Shown: in pieces, positions 35,101 through 44,391 of the stretch | Layout: every line of letters starts with the position of its first letter | How positions within the stretch are numbered: the first letter of the stretch is position 1 | From: Suillus spraguei | Taxonomy: Eukaryota; Basidiomycota; Agaricomycetes; Boletales; Suillaceae | DNA length: 64,000 nucleotides | NCBI GenBank assembly: GCA_016800925.1 | Contig: JABCPU010000093.1 | Coordinates: 124,001 to 188,000, forward strand | Direction: 5' to 3' | Translations under genes and position numbers: made by a program | The notes under the pieces: model-generated | Told to the model about the DNA's origin: nothing | The model's input: the letters and a program-made list of their open reading frames with translations, nothing else | Databases searched by the model: none

Positions 35101-36415
35101 TTGCGAGTCAATTCTCGTGCAGCGCCATCATTGTCCCGACATCAGGAGAGCTCCATAATGTTCCCTTACCGTCTATCACTCTTACAGAACTGAAGAATCT
35201 TAAGGATCGCTTCACCAGGGCAATACGAGAGGCATCTCGCATGAGCCCAGGGGAGTTGAGGACGGATTTAATTGTACTCTCGCGGACAATATGGGACGAG
35301 ATCATGCTACCCATTGTCAACATACTCGAGCATGTCCTTAAGCTAAAACGTCTCTCTCGAATCTGGCTGTGTCCAACTGCAGATTTCACGTCCATTCCTC
35401 TCCATGCAGCTCACCCCTTTCTAACAAAGCCAGATCGCTCTGGGAAGGAGCCATGCCTGGAGGATCTCTACGTTTGTTCTTACATTCCGACACTCTCGGC
35501 TCTTGTCAGATCTAGACAAATGATGAAGAAGCGTGTCCCTTCGTCCTTCGTGGCAATCGGACAGGGTCAACCTCTTACAGGGAAAAGCAAGGAGCTCTTG
35601 GCGGTCGACAGCGAGATAGAGCTTGTCCGAACGCTCGTCCCTGCGACGGTCAGCCGTACCACTATTTCTGGCGATGCGGCCACAAGAGCAGGTGCACTCC
35701 AAGCATTCGAAGAGAACACCTGGGTGCACCTCGCCTGTCACGGAAAGCAGGACCACGAGCAGCCATACAATTCTCATTTCGTTATGAAAGATGAACCTAT
35801 CACGCTACTCGATATCATGGGAGAAAGACATTCCTCACGCTGAGTTCGCGTTCTTATCAGCGTGTCATACCGCTGTCGGCGATAAGAAGACACCCGACGA
35901 GGTGATTCACCTCGCGGCTGGACTGCAATTTTCAGGGTTCAAGAGCGTCATTGGCACGCTGTGGGAGGTCGACGATTCTGTCGCACAACATGTTTCGAAA
36001 GCTTTCTACGAGAATATGTTCAAGAATGGTGTTTGGACTGTACGAAGGCGGCCTGGGCACTCAACCGTGCTACGCACGCTGTGAAGAAGCTGGTTCCGCT
36101 CGAGCAAAGAATGGTTTTCGTTCATATTGGTGTGTAGTTCGTATCGTATTGCTTCTATCTGGCATAGGTTTCAAGTTGTTGGTTTTCGATCCTGTTTCAT
36201 CTCAGTCACTGTAGCATCTGTCAATTGTAGGATTACCTATGCATACATCCTGTTGTTTCGCATTATATGATACCGTCTACTTGTGAGTCTTTTTCAATTC
36301 ATTCGATATTCCGAGTATCGCTGGCGGTAGCAGTATGTTTTTTGTGCATTTTATGCAAGGGGAAAACGTTGCTGGGAAGCAGTACCGAAAGCTTGATTCA
36401 TCGCAGGACTTTAAC
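32198..36415 (+). repeat. Segmental duplication, copy B (~4.2 kb)
   Basis: Partner of 26170-30416. Similarity is highest in the C-terminal coding half (long identical runs around the CHAT domain) and lower in the 5' flank. Beyond the GATTCATCGCAGGA block at the 3' end the sequence is unrelated to copy A. Confidence 0.85.
32554..36137 (+). pseudogene. C2-TPR-CHAT protein, copy B (CHAT part frameshifted)
   Basis: Here the C2 exon is intact (GAKNIQVPSKRIPAGIYIST, then SSDESVAWGDTVIL) and splices in frame to LSIEIRASFEFDRMLGNG, DISFPPVDGVHPSLTL and the TPR array. The 875-residue downstream frame includes the CHAT His (WVHLACHGKQD) but stops at LLDIMGERHSSR, at about 35843. Copy A reads LLDIMEKDIPCAEF there, and one extra G in copy B shifts the frame. 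The CHAT Cys block (EFAFLSACHTAVGD) survives in another frame at 35845-36084. A second indel near 36033 breaks the last segment. As written, copy B would make C2 and TPRs with a truncated CHAT domain that lacks the catalytic Cys. Confidence 0.78.
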
Positions 36416-37794
36416 TTAACATTCGTTGCGATATACATAGCTCTATGCCTCTACGACATCCCTGGATTCCGCTGCCATAGTGAAGAAGAAATGACCATGA
36501 TATTTCTTCTAATATTGCTTGGGCCACCTCAATGCTACAACCAGTGGCCTTTCAAGCGCTCGGGTCCTGCGCTCAACTTTCAAAGTCAAGCCATCATTGA
36601 GTTCTTCTCTATCTCATCGACTTGCACGTGTCCGCCAGTGGACCGTGGGATAGTCTCACCCACAGCTTGCGATAACGACCACATGGAGATCATTTCAAAG
36701 TTCAATGTTGATCCAGGCTGTGACGAGCTGGCACTTACGTGTCCTGCAGCGGGAGGAATGTCACCCTTCGCTGACACTTACTTTGTCTCGCGTACTCACT
36801 TCAATGCGGCGTTTCTCTGTTCATTCCGTCTCTGATAAGAACGGAATCCTACGCAAGGTGCAACTGAAGCTCATTTTAAACCTTGCGCAGCGCATACCTT
36901 GACCACCTCCGGACGTTTCATCACTGGGGCCATTCGGTGGAATCCTTTCCCCGGCTACACATAAGCCGTTTCCAGGGGTTTCAGTCGTAGTGCTGTCGAA
37001 CTCAGTAGGGGCAGAGAGGGGGAGACCATTGAGCGGTGGGCTCCGCGCGTTGGTCAGAGGTCCTTCTCGTTGCTTGTCTTGGCTATTTTTTTCCCACTGA
37101 GCTGACGATTCGCGTACACTGACGGCCCATCATGTTGAGAGAACTCTAAGAGCCGACAAGGTAACTGACACTATCATTCCTGGCACATTCCTCGGCTTCT
37201 GCTCTTTCTCTTCTTGCGTTGGTTGGTTGGATGTGATGATTACGGACTCCACGGCTAAGTTTGAGCAAGCGAGACGAGTGAAGAAACTGTGCTTCGGACG
37301 CTCTAGTGGAACGGACTCGTTTACTGACGGACAGTGTCGAAAGGTGATATTCCAGGAACGCGGATGGGAGAAATGTGAATCAGATGATGTAGATTCAGGT
37401 GATGCTTTCCTAGAAACTATAGCATGAGGGTAAGTATCAACATCACGTACCCTTTGTATGAGTTTTACCAAGTTGTCGTATAAATGTCGGTGCCCAACCT
37501 GATCATTCAGTACCCAGTCCCTAGAGCAAGTCAGGACTAGGCTCTGTAAGCACAAGCGTATCACAAACAAGCTATCGCAAGAGAGTAATGTACACTCAGT
37601 GAGAGGGAAAACAAACATATGAGACCAAACATACAAGCAAACCGCTACTACAAACACCAAACAGGGCGTCGTTACATAATTGTGTGACTGAGTGATGAGG
37701 TTGTGCCAGGTAGCAAGATAGATCATAGGAACACCAAATGCCAAACCTCCGTGCCATATTGATGCTAAAATTTCCAACTGGTTGGAAAAAAAAA
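36416..37794. other. Intergenic stretch with an unrecognised 222-residue frame
   Basis: No known domain is visible. The longest frame (minus, 37130-37798) starts one base beyond the HSP20 stop codon and has two hydrophobic N-terminal stretches and a polar C-terminus. It matches nothing I recognise and overlaps where the HSP20 3' UTR should be. The frame at 36335-36835 (+) continues past the duplication edge and is likely chance. Confidence 0.3.
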
Positions 37795-38402
37795 TCACTC
37801 GATGGGAATCTTAATGCTTTCCTGATCCTCAGCCTTTGGGACGGTCATGGTAAGGATGCCATCCTGAAGCTTTGCAGAGACTTTGGAACTGTCAATGGGA
37901 CGAGGCAGCCAGACGGTGCGAATAAAGGTCGCACTGCTCGGATATTGGCGCTCCGTCGCAAGTTGTGTGCCTGGCACGCTCTTTGCTACAGCTTTACCTG
38001 AGAGGATGTGTCAATCATAATTCGATCTATAGAGAAAATTCACTAACCCTCAATCGAGTTCTCGCTCGCGCTCGCTGTTTCCGCGGTAGTTTCTGATTCG
38101 CCATTAGGTTGACGAGAGGAAGTTTTACCTTTGGATGGTGACACTACGGCCAGCATCACCTATTCCTGATGTCAACGTTCTCCTTTTTTAACACCAGGAA
38201 GGTCAGCTTCTATGACGTATTTGTCTCCTTCCTCTGTTACGTCAACTGGAGGACGTAGTACGGCAGCAGGAGACGGGAAGAAGGGGTCATCAAAAAGGGA
38301 CCGCTGTTGGTACATGGGTGCTATAGCGGACCTGCCAAAGGGCTCCTCCAGCATCCGAAAGAAAGGACGGACCTCGCGGAGAAGTTGTCGAGCAATAGAC
38401 AT
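37795..38402 (-). CDS. HSP20 small heat-shock protein (frame interrupted)
   Basis: A cytosolic alpha-crystallin-type holdase. The start (MSIARQLLREVRPFFRMLEE) is followed by DDPFFPSPAAVLRPPVDVTE and YVIEADLPGV, the usual entry to the crystallin domain. The second exon (37795-37995) has ERQYPSSATFIRTVWLPRPI, then DSSKVSAKLQDGILTMTVPK, ending IKIPIE; a GT...CAG intron at about 37996-38048 joins cleanly. Between 38120 and 38186 the expected KKENVDIR, GDAGRSVTI and QGKTSSR blocks are each in a different frame: three single extra bases, net +3, so the frame recovers. Either the gene is decaying or the sequence has errors. A predicted 66-nt intron here would restore the frame but delete a core beta-strand. 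The 5' part is duplicated at about 41090-41280. Confidence 0.75.
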
Positions 38403-38437
38403 GATGGTGTTCAAGCAAACTTGAAATGACCTCATGC

Positions 38438-38460
38438 GTATATATAGGAACTTCCAGAAA
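38438..38460 (-). promoter_or_regulatory. HSP20 core promoter: TATA element and heat-shock element
   Basis: On the coding (minus) strand, 35-45 bp before the start codon there is TATATATA-like sequence (38439-38446). Directly upstream is TTCTGGAA (38452-38459), a TTCnnGAA heat-shock element. This arrangement suits heat induction through HSF1. In the duplicate near 41300 the same place reads AACTTCAAAATTC, so the element is lost there. Confidence 0.45.
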
Positions 38461-38616
38461 ACACGTCATAGGTCGCGAAAGTATGGAGTGTCTGGGGTCC
38501 CAAACACATTGCTGCAAAGTCTGACTAAACGCGGTCTCATCGCTGCCTAGGAACATCATGGACCTTCAAGAAATCATGCTAAATAGAGATACTTAATACC
38601 ACACGACATGTGATCG

Positions 38617-39321
38617 TCATGGTCCGGGCCACTCTACAACCCACTGTGCAGCAACAGAATGCTCTTGATCATCATCTTCAAACTTGAGCTGGTAGTACGT
38701 GGCAGTATTCTTTGTTGACACGCCCTAAGTCAAATTAAGTCACGTAAATGTAGGAAAAGTTTGTATCTTACGCGTCCCGGCACGTCTCTCGGGGGGGATA
38801 TGACCTCAGCTCTATAAAAGCGGCTCGTGTCTGAATAGAGCGCCATGACTGTCGAACCAGCGGGGAATTCCTGATAGGCATTCAGATGCGCCGCACTTGT
38901 TGAAAGGGCACTTGGATCCGGTAGTGGTATAATGGCTCGAAGGGTTGTGTTATAGCATCTTAGGATTATGTTGAATACCGGAATGGTTTGTTCCGTTGAT
39001 AATGAAAAATCAAGGCTCACTGTCCAGGTTGTCCATCTTCTTGAGGTTCAACGTCTTGCACTTCGTATCTAATAAAGAATAAGGCTCAGAAGAATAACCC
39101 TGTAGAAGACCCCACAGATTCTTATCCTGATTTATACACTTTGTGATAACGGCCAAGATCCATGTGTTTTCATCCGTGTTAGCCGCCCTACCGTCAGCTC
39201 CCTTTCCCGCAGGTGGGTGGAACGCAACTCTTCGCCCCTCTTGTAATGGCAGTTGATTGGCAAGAGCTTCTCTCGAAAATGGGAGAGAATTCGAGCCTGT
39301 CGGGGTCAGCGTGGCCATCAA
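38617..39321 (-). pseudogene. SGF29 partial duplicate (tandem-Tudor half only)
   Basis: Nearly identical to the C-terminal half of the SGF29 gene at 41471-42822: REALANQLPLQEGRRVAFHP, DENTWILAVITKCINQDKN, RAIIPLPDPSALSTSAAHLN, EFPAGSTVMALYSDTSRFYR, and the last exon ending AAQWVVEWPGP with its stop at 38617-38619. The coiled-coil N-terminus is missing, and homology stops near 39305. The double-Tudor reading frames are still open, so a short product cannot be excluded. Without the N-terminal part it could not dock into SAGA as known for SGF29. Confidence 0.78.
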
Positions 39322-41089
39322 GTGAATTTCTGGGTCCTTGAGATTGTAGCCGCGTGAACTATAGAAGAATGCATGCTAAATATCAAACGGTTGATTCCGT
39401 AGAAGCAACGTGTGCCAGCTGAGCTCGACTTGCGCTCCTGGACTATTCGCCGTCAGTGTGCGCTCGGTGGAATATATTTGATCTCCGCCTCTGGCTCTGA
39501 TGTGATCGCTCATCATTCTCAACTACCGTGCTCCAGCTGACTTGATAAGTAGTTGATTGCCACTCCTGTTCTTGAACCACTGGCTTCTGCGTCCTTGTGA
39601 TGTATTACTGAACTGCAGGCAAAATCGCATCCTCAGCTACATACGTCAAATCATCTCCGCTCTGGAAATTCACGCGCATATTCATTCTCATGAAGCATTG
39701 AAGATCCGACGTGGACATGCCATAATCAACGACGTTGTAGATTTCCTATTCCCTCCTCACAGCCCAAGACTCCTCCAGCGTGCCTTCTTATCCCCACAGA
39801 ACATTTTGGTGGACGAATTAGATGAGATGATGTTGGACGCCCTGTTTGGAGATTACGCACGCTAAGTAAATCATTCTCTAAAAAGATATGTATGTTGTCA
39901 TACATAAAGAACAGACATGCAAGCTCCTCCAGACGCACCTCAGCGCAATACAACGAAACCTCTCAGTCGAAACCGACTTAGTACGAAATGTAGGTTCAGA
40001 TTCTTTAGACAGGAGAGATACATTGCCTGCTTCGCATCACCTTCTCATTCAATACAGCGCACGTTCAAACTGGATTGTCAATCGCAAGCAGTTTTCCGTG
40101 TGATCTGTTTATGCGACCACATTCAACGGATGGTCGAGGACTCACACTGGAGAAAGCCGTGCTTGGCCTGTGCACGGATTCTTCGCACACGGACAACTAT
40201 GCACCCCACTTTCGAGAGTGCGATGTCGGGATTCTCAGCATGTTGAATATAATCGGGTATCAGCAGCGCAATACATGGCGACGGTAAAGTTTCCTTATCT
40301 CCAATATTGTTAGCATCTCCTTCTGTTTCGCCTGATGGTGTAAATCCTGTTCCCCACCGACCATAACAGCATATACTTCCACCCTGGTGGTCTTGCTGCG
40401 ACAACGGCCTCCTCCGCCAATTGTACTTTTCACTTGGAATCGTCACTGTCAACAATGCAATACACTATCACTCTTCACTGAATCAAATTCTTTTTGCTGT
40501 AGTAACGACACGCGATGTCTACCTACTTTACACCCACCGCCGACGTGAATGCTGGCGCTGGACCATCAATATTATCAATCGCAAAAGGTTTCCCTTGCTA
40601 GTGCGATGTCGCCGAAGACATTGACATTCGAGCGTTATTTGCAAAAAAGGAAGATTGAAGATGCGACAGCGAACGTAGTGTACGGACTTATCTCTTATTA
40701 TAATTCACTGTAACGTAGGAAACGTCCAAAGGCGATCGGAACGTTCGTAATCACTTATACTGCGAACAATTTGAGTTGTTGGTACAGCCACGGATGCCTG
40801 TAACTGTAGACTACAATGACGAGTTTGTGACAAGATCACGACATTGGACGATTCACTATGTTCGGCAAGGGATAGTAGAGTAAAATACGTTAACCTTGTC
40901 GAGTATCATCGTTTTAATGTTTTGAGTTGCAGGGGTATCAAAGACTTCCACATCCTTGCTTGCTACTTGGCCCAAAAATCTTCAAAATGTTGGTGCTTGT
41001 TCTTGCTTATTAACTTGTCACTTTTGTCACAAGCACACACAGGCGCCGGAAAGTAAATAAGTAGCAAAAAAACCGGCATCGCTTATCCT
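39306..41089. other. 1.8-kb insert between the two halves of the HSP20-SGF29 duplication
   Basis: This segment separates the duplicated blocks and has no counterpart in them. The frame at 39557-39865 (+) contains SYIRQIISALEIHAHIHSHE, then SPRLLQRAFLSPQNILVDEL ending ALFGDYAR. It looks like the C-terminal end of a real protein, perhaps one carried in with the insert. I do not recognise the family securely. The rest (39900-41080) shows no convincing gene, terminal repeats or target-site duplication. Confidence 0.35.
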
Positions 41090-41290
41090 GATGGCATCGT
41101 CTTCTTTTTAACTCCAGCTACTATGATACGTCAACTGGAAGAGGTAGTATGGCAGGGGTTATCAAAAAGGGACCGCTGTTCGTACATGGGTGCTCCAGCG
41201 GATCTGCCAAAGGGCTCCTCCAGAATCCGGAAGGAAGGTTGTCGAGTAATAGACATGATGGTATTCAAGCAAAATGACTACATATTTGGC
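41090..41290 (-). pseudogene. HSP20 5' fragment (duplicate)
   Basis: Matches the HSP20 5' coding end (38165-38402) in the same orientation. The blocks for MYQQRS-type and APADLPKGSSRIRKEG-type codons are recognisable in the + sense (GGTTATCAAAAAGGGACCGCTG, GCCAAAGGGCTCCTCCAG). It lacks internal pieces and the whole alpha-crystallin end, so it cannot make a chaperone. Homology continues upstream through the intergenic DNA into SGF29. Confidence 0.75.
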
Positions 41291-41470
41291 GGTGTGTATG
41301 AACTTCAAAATTCAGCTATAGAACTCATAGGTCGCGGAAATATGGATGAGTGTCTGAGGTCCCAAATACATCTGATCAAACCCGGTCTCCATTGGTTTGC
41401 CTAGGAATATCATGGACCCTCGAGAAATCATGGTAAATAAAGATACTTAATGCCACGATATGTGATATAG

Positions 41471-42822
41471 TCATGGTCCGGGCCACTCAACAACCCACTG
41501 TGCAGCAACAGAATGCTCTTGATCATCATCGTCTTCAAACTTGAGCTGGTAGTACGTGGCAATGGACTTTGTTGACAAGCCCTAAGTTGAATTGAGTCAC
41601 ATAAACATAGGGAAAGTTTGTATCTTACGCGTCCTGGCACGTCTCTCGGAGGGGATATGACCTCAGCTCTGTAAAAGCAGCTCGTGTCTGGATAGAGCGC
41701 CATGACTGTCGAACCAGCGGGGAATTCCTGATAGGCACTCAGATGCGCCGCACTTGTTGCAAGGGCAGTCGGATCCGGTAGTGGTATAATGGCTCGGAGG
41801 GTTGTGTTATAGCATCTGAGGAAGACGTTTGATGTCGAATGGTCTGTTCCGTTGATAATGAAAAATGAAGACTCACTGTCCAGGTTGTCCGTCTTCCTGA
41901 GGTTCAGCGTCTTGCACTTCATATCTGATAAATAATAAAGAATAAGGCTCAGAAGAACACCCCCCGTAAATGAGCCCCACCGATTCTTATCCTGATTTAT
42001 ACACTTTGTGATAACGGCCAAGATCCACGTGTTTTCATCCGTGTCAGCCGTCCTACCGTCAGCTCCCTTTCCTGCAGGTGGGCGGAACGCGACTTTTCGA
42101 CCTTCTTGTAAGGGCAGCTGATTAGCAAGAGCTTCTCTGCGAGCCTTTGGCTCTCTCGAAAATGGGATAGAAGGAGAAGGGCCTGTCGAGCTCCGCGAAG
42201 ATGTTACTTGAGTTGTTGTCGGCCGCGCGCCAGACATCAGGGGTGGCGTGACCGACGTAGCTGTAGCTGTAGGTGACGGGGGCCTTGGGCGCTTGTTTCG
42301 CTTCTCTGAATAAAATGCGCTTGGCTGAGAAAATGTCAAAAGATTGAGTAAAAATCACAAGATTACCTTGTGAGGACTCCGGTGCGTTTCGAAGGGCTAT
42401 CAAAACGTCGAGTTTATCCAGAACACTGTCTATAGCCCTGGAAAAAAATATGTGATACTTTACTAGGAGGCTGAGAAGTCAGCGTACTTGGCTTCCTCTT
42501 GGCTAAGCTGTTGAACTCCTTTCAAGGCTGTAGACAGCCGTTTGTAATTGGTTTTCAAGTTATCAAACCCTTCAGCTGGAAGGACGTCATCGGTCGGCCA
42601 CGCGGAGATCAGTCTGTTAACGCGCCCGATAGTTTCGATGCTACTAGGGTTGGCATAAATATTGGAGAGTGATGCCAATGACTTAGATGCGTGCGACCAG
42701 TAATCTACCTCTGATACTAAGTGAGCACTCTGCACCATTCGAGTTGTCTGAGGGCGATGAATTGAGCGTGAGAACATACCTTCCGTGGATGGAGGTCGCT
42801 GTGGTACACGCCTTCTATCCAT
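41471..42822 (-). CDS. SGF29: SAGA complex subunit SGF29 (tandem Tudor, H3K4me reader)
   Basis: The chromatin-reading subunit of the SAGA histone acetyltransferase module; its tandem Tudor domains bind H3K4me2/3. Exon 1 (42463-42822) starts MDRRRVPQRPPSTEGM and has a helical region (YWSHASKSLASLSNIYANPS, then NLKTNYKRLSTALKGVQQL) that fits the N-terminal coiled coil. A Pro/Ser/Thr-rich linker follows (NKRPRPPSPTATATSVTPPL). The Tudor pair is REALANQLPLQEGRKVAFRP, TWILAVITKCINQDKNR, YEVQDAEPQEDGQPGQ, RAIIPLPDPTALATSAAHLS, EFPAGSTVMALYPDTSCFYR and AEVISPPRDVPGR. The last exon gives ATYYQLKFEDDDDQEHSVAA and QWVVEWPGP. The short introns (e.g. 41580s, 41890s, 42430s) are GT...AG. This is the intact copy of the duplicated pair. 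Confidence 0.85.
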
Positions 42823-43146
42823 TTATGTTTAGCTATATGAGGTGCAGAAAATAGTCGTTAGCAGGTATTCTAAGTGGGTTTATGTAGCGTATAAAGCGGA
42901 ACGCAAGGAAACGTGTGGATGGTCTTGAAGATTTCAATACAAACAGGCATCGCGGAGTTTACTCCTAGCAATGACCGAGGGCCCCTGCCACCTCGTCATC
43001 ACGTCAAACTTCAGATCTTATAAGTGGGTTCACCAGGCGTGTGTCAAGTCATCTTTAGTACTAGTACATTTTTCTACTGGAGTATCCAATATATTTGATA
43101 TTGTGAACACAACGTCGTCGAATTAAATAAAATTTTACTTGATGTT

Positions 43147-44238
43147 TTAGATCTGACGTCCTCCCTGTGAGGGAGGTGCTAATTTCCGGAGCGAGACGTC
43201 GTAAACCACTGAATAAAAGGTAATCAAAGACTGTAGCATAGAGCCCGCACGCAGTGTGAGCCCACCTTCTTCGATTTTCTTGAGATCATATTTCAGACTA
43301 TCAAAACGTCGCCGGAGTGTGTCATTCTTTAGATTCAGCTGGACACCATCAAATTCATTCGAGCTATTTCCAGTTATACACTTGAAACTAACCATCGAAA
43401 ATCCAGCGAATAGATCCTTCACAAAGATAGATATTTGAATAGGTGCTTCAAAGTTTCCAAGGGTCACTGCGTTTACAGCGAGACGAGACTACACAGAATA
43501 ATGATGAGTGAGTTGAACGCGTCACGAAGTTTAAAAAAACCCAAAAGCTATCAGAGAAAGTTGTTGCAACAAAATAACAGAATACAGTCAGTTTAATATC
43601 ATCCGACTTACCAACTCGTTAACAAGGCTTATCAAACCATGAAGATAATCTTCGACGGGCAGTGCAAATCGGCCCTTCCATTCATCTTCGACTGAAGTCC
43701 GGGACAGAATGGTTACTGTGCACACGCCGCAGATAGGAAAATAATGCTTACTCCCTAGAACCTGACAGACCTCTGGCAGGGAAATGAGTTTCCCTGTTCC
43801 GAGAAATTCGACCAAAGCAGCTGAAAAGATGGCAGTACGCAAAGAGTTGGTCCACATTTCCTTCCATCGCCAGAACTGGCTGGGCGGGATGAGTGCAGCT
43901 ATTGCGGCACTAGTGATCTGACAACTGTGCAACATTGGGCGGACACTATCCAGGAGACCTGGAACTAAGATAGACATCGGCAATCAGCCGAAAGACTTGG
44001 GAATGGCACAACTTGACTCGGGAGGTGTGGAATGGATCTTATTGAGAACCCCGACCATGTTACGAGTCTTCTTATCTAGATCTGCCACTTGCTCCTTGAT
44101 TTTCTAGAAGGGGGAAATTTTGGAGGTCAGCGGTGATCAGCGACTTGCCATATTGTTATGAATATTAATGCGCACCTCTCGCAGTTCTACATCCTGCTCT
44201 AAGAGTTCGTTAAGACGTTCTACATCACAAGAATCCAT
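43147..44238 (-). CDS. Translin (TSN), single-stranded nucleic-acid-binding protein
   Basis: An octamer-forming RNA/ssDNA-binding protein; with TRAX it forms the C3PO nuclease in animals and fungi. Exon 1 (MDSCDVERLNELLEQDVELR) starts at 44238. Next comes KIKEQVADLDKKTRNMVGVL with NKIHST, then GLLDSVRPMLHSCQITSAAI. The core signature is QFWRWKEMWTNSLRTAIFSA with ALVEFL, then EDYLHGLISLVNELSRLAVN with AVTLGNFEAPIQISIFVKDL and FAGFSM. After splicing come LNLKNDTLRRRFDSLKYDLK with KIEE and VVYDVSLRKLAPP. The nucleic-acid-binding basic region and the C-terminal helices are complete, so it looks functional. It is divergent from SEN1 with only ~150 bp between start codons, a probable bidirectional promoter. 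Confidence 0.9.
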
Positions 44239-44391
44239 ATGTTATAATGATGAGGCGCCCACAAGTTATTGTACTGAGAAGAAGTTCGCTGAGTGAGAGA
44301 GTGCAAATATATAGCGCGCGACGCGCGTGACCACTTTTGGCCGGCTGCTTTCCTTCAGAAACATTATCCACTACCAACCTACACGTCGTTC

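Noticed and set aside
37130..37798. 222-residue minus-strand ORF directly after HSP20
   Set aside because: It begins inside the expected HSP20 3' region, has no recognisable domain and no sign of splicing, so it is listed only as part of the intergenic stretch.
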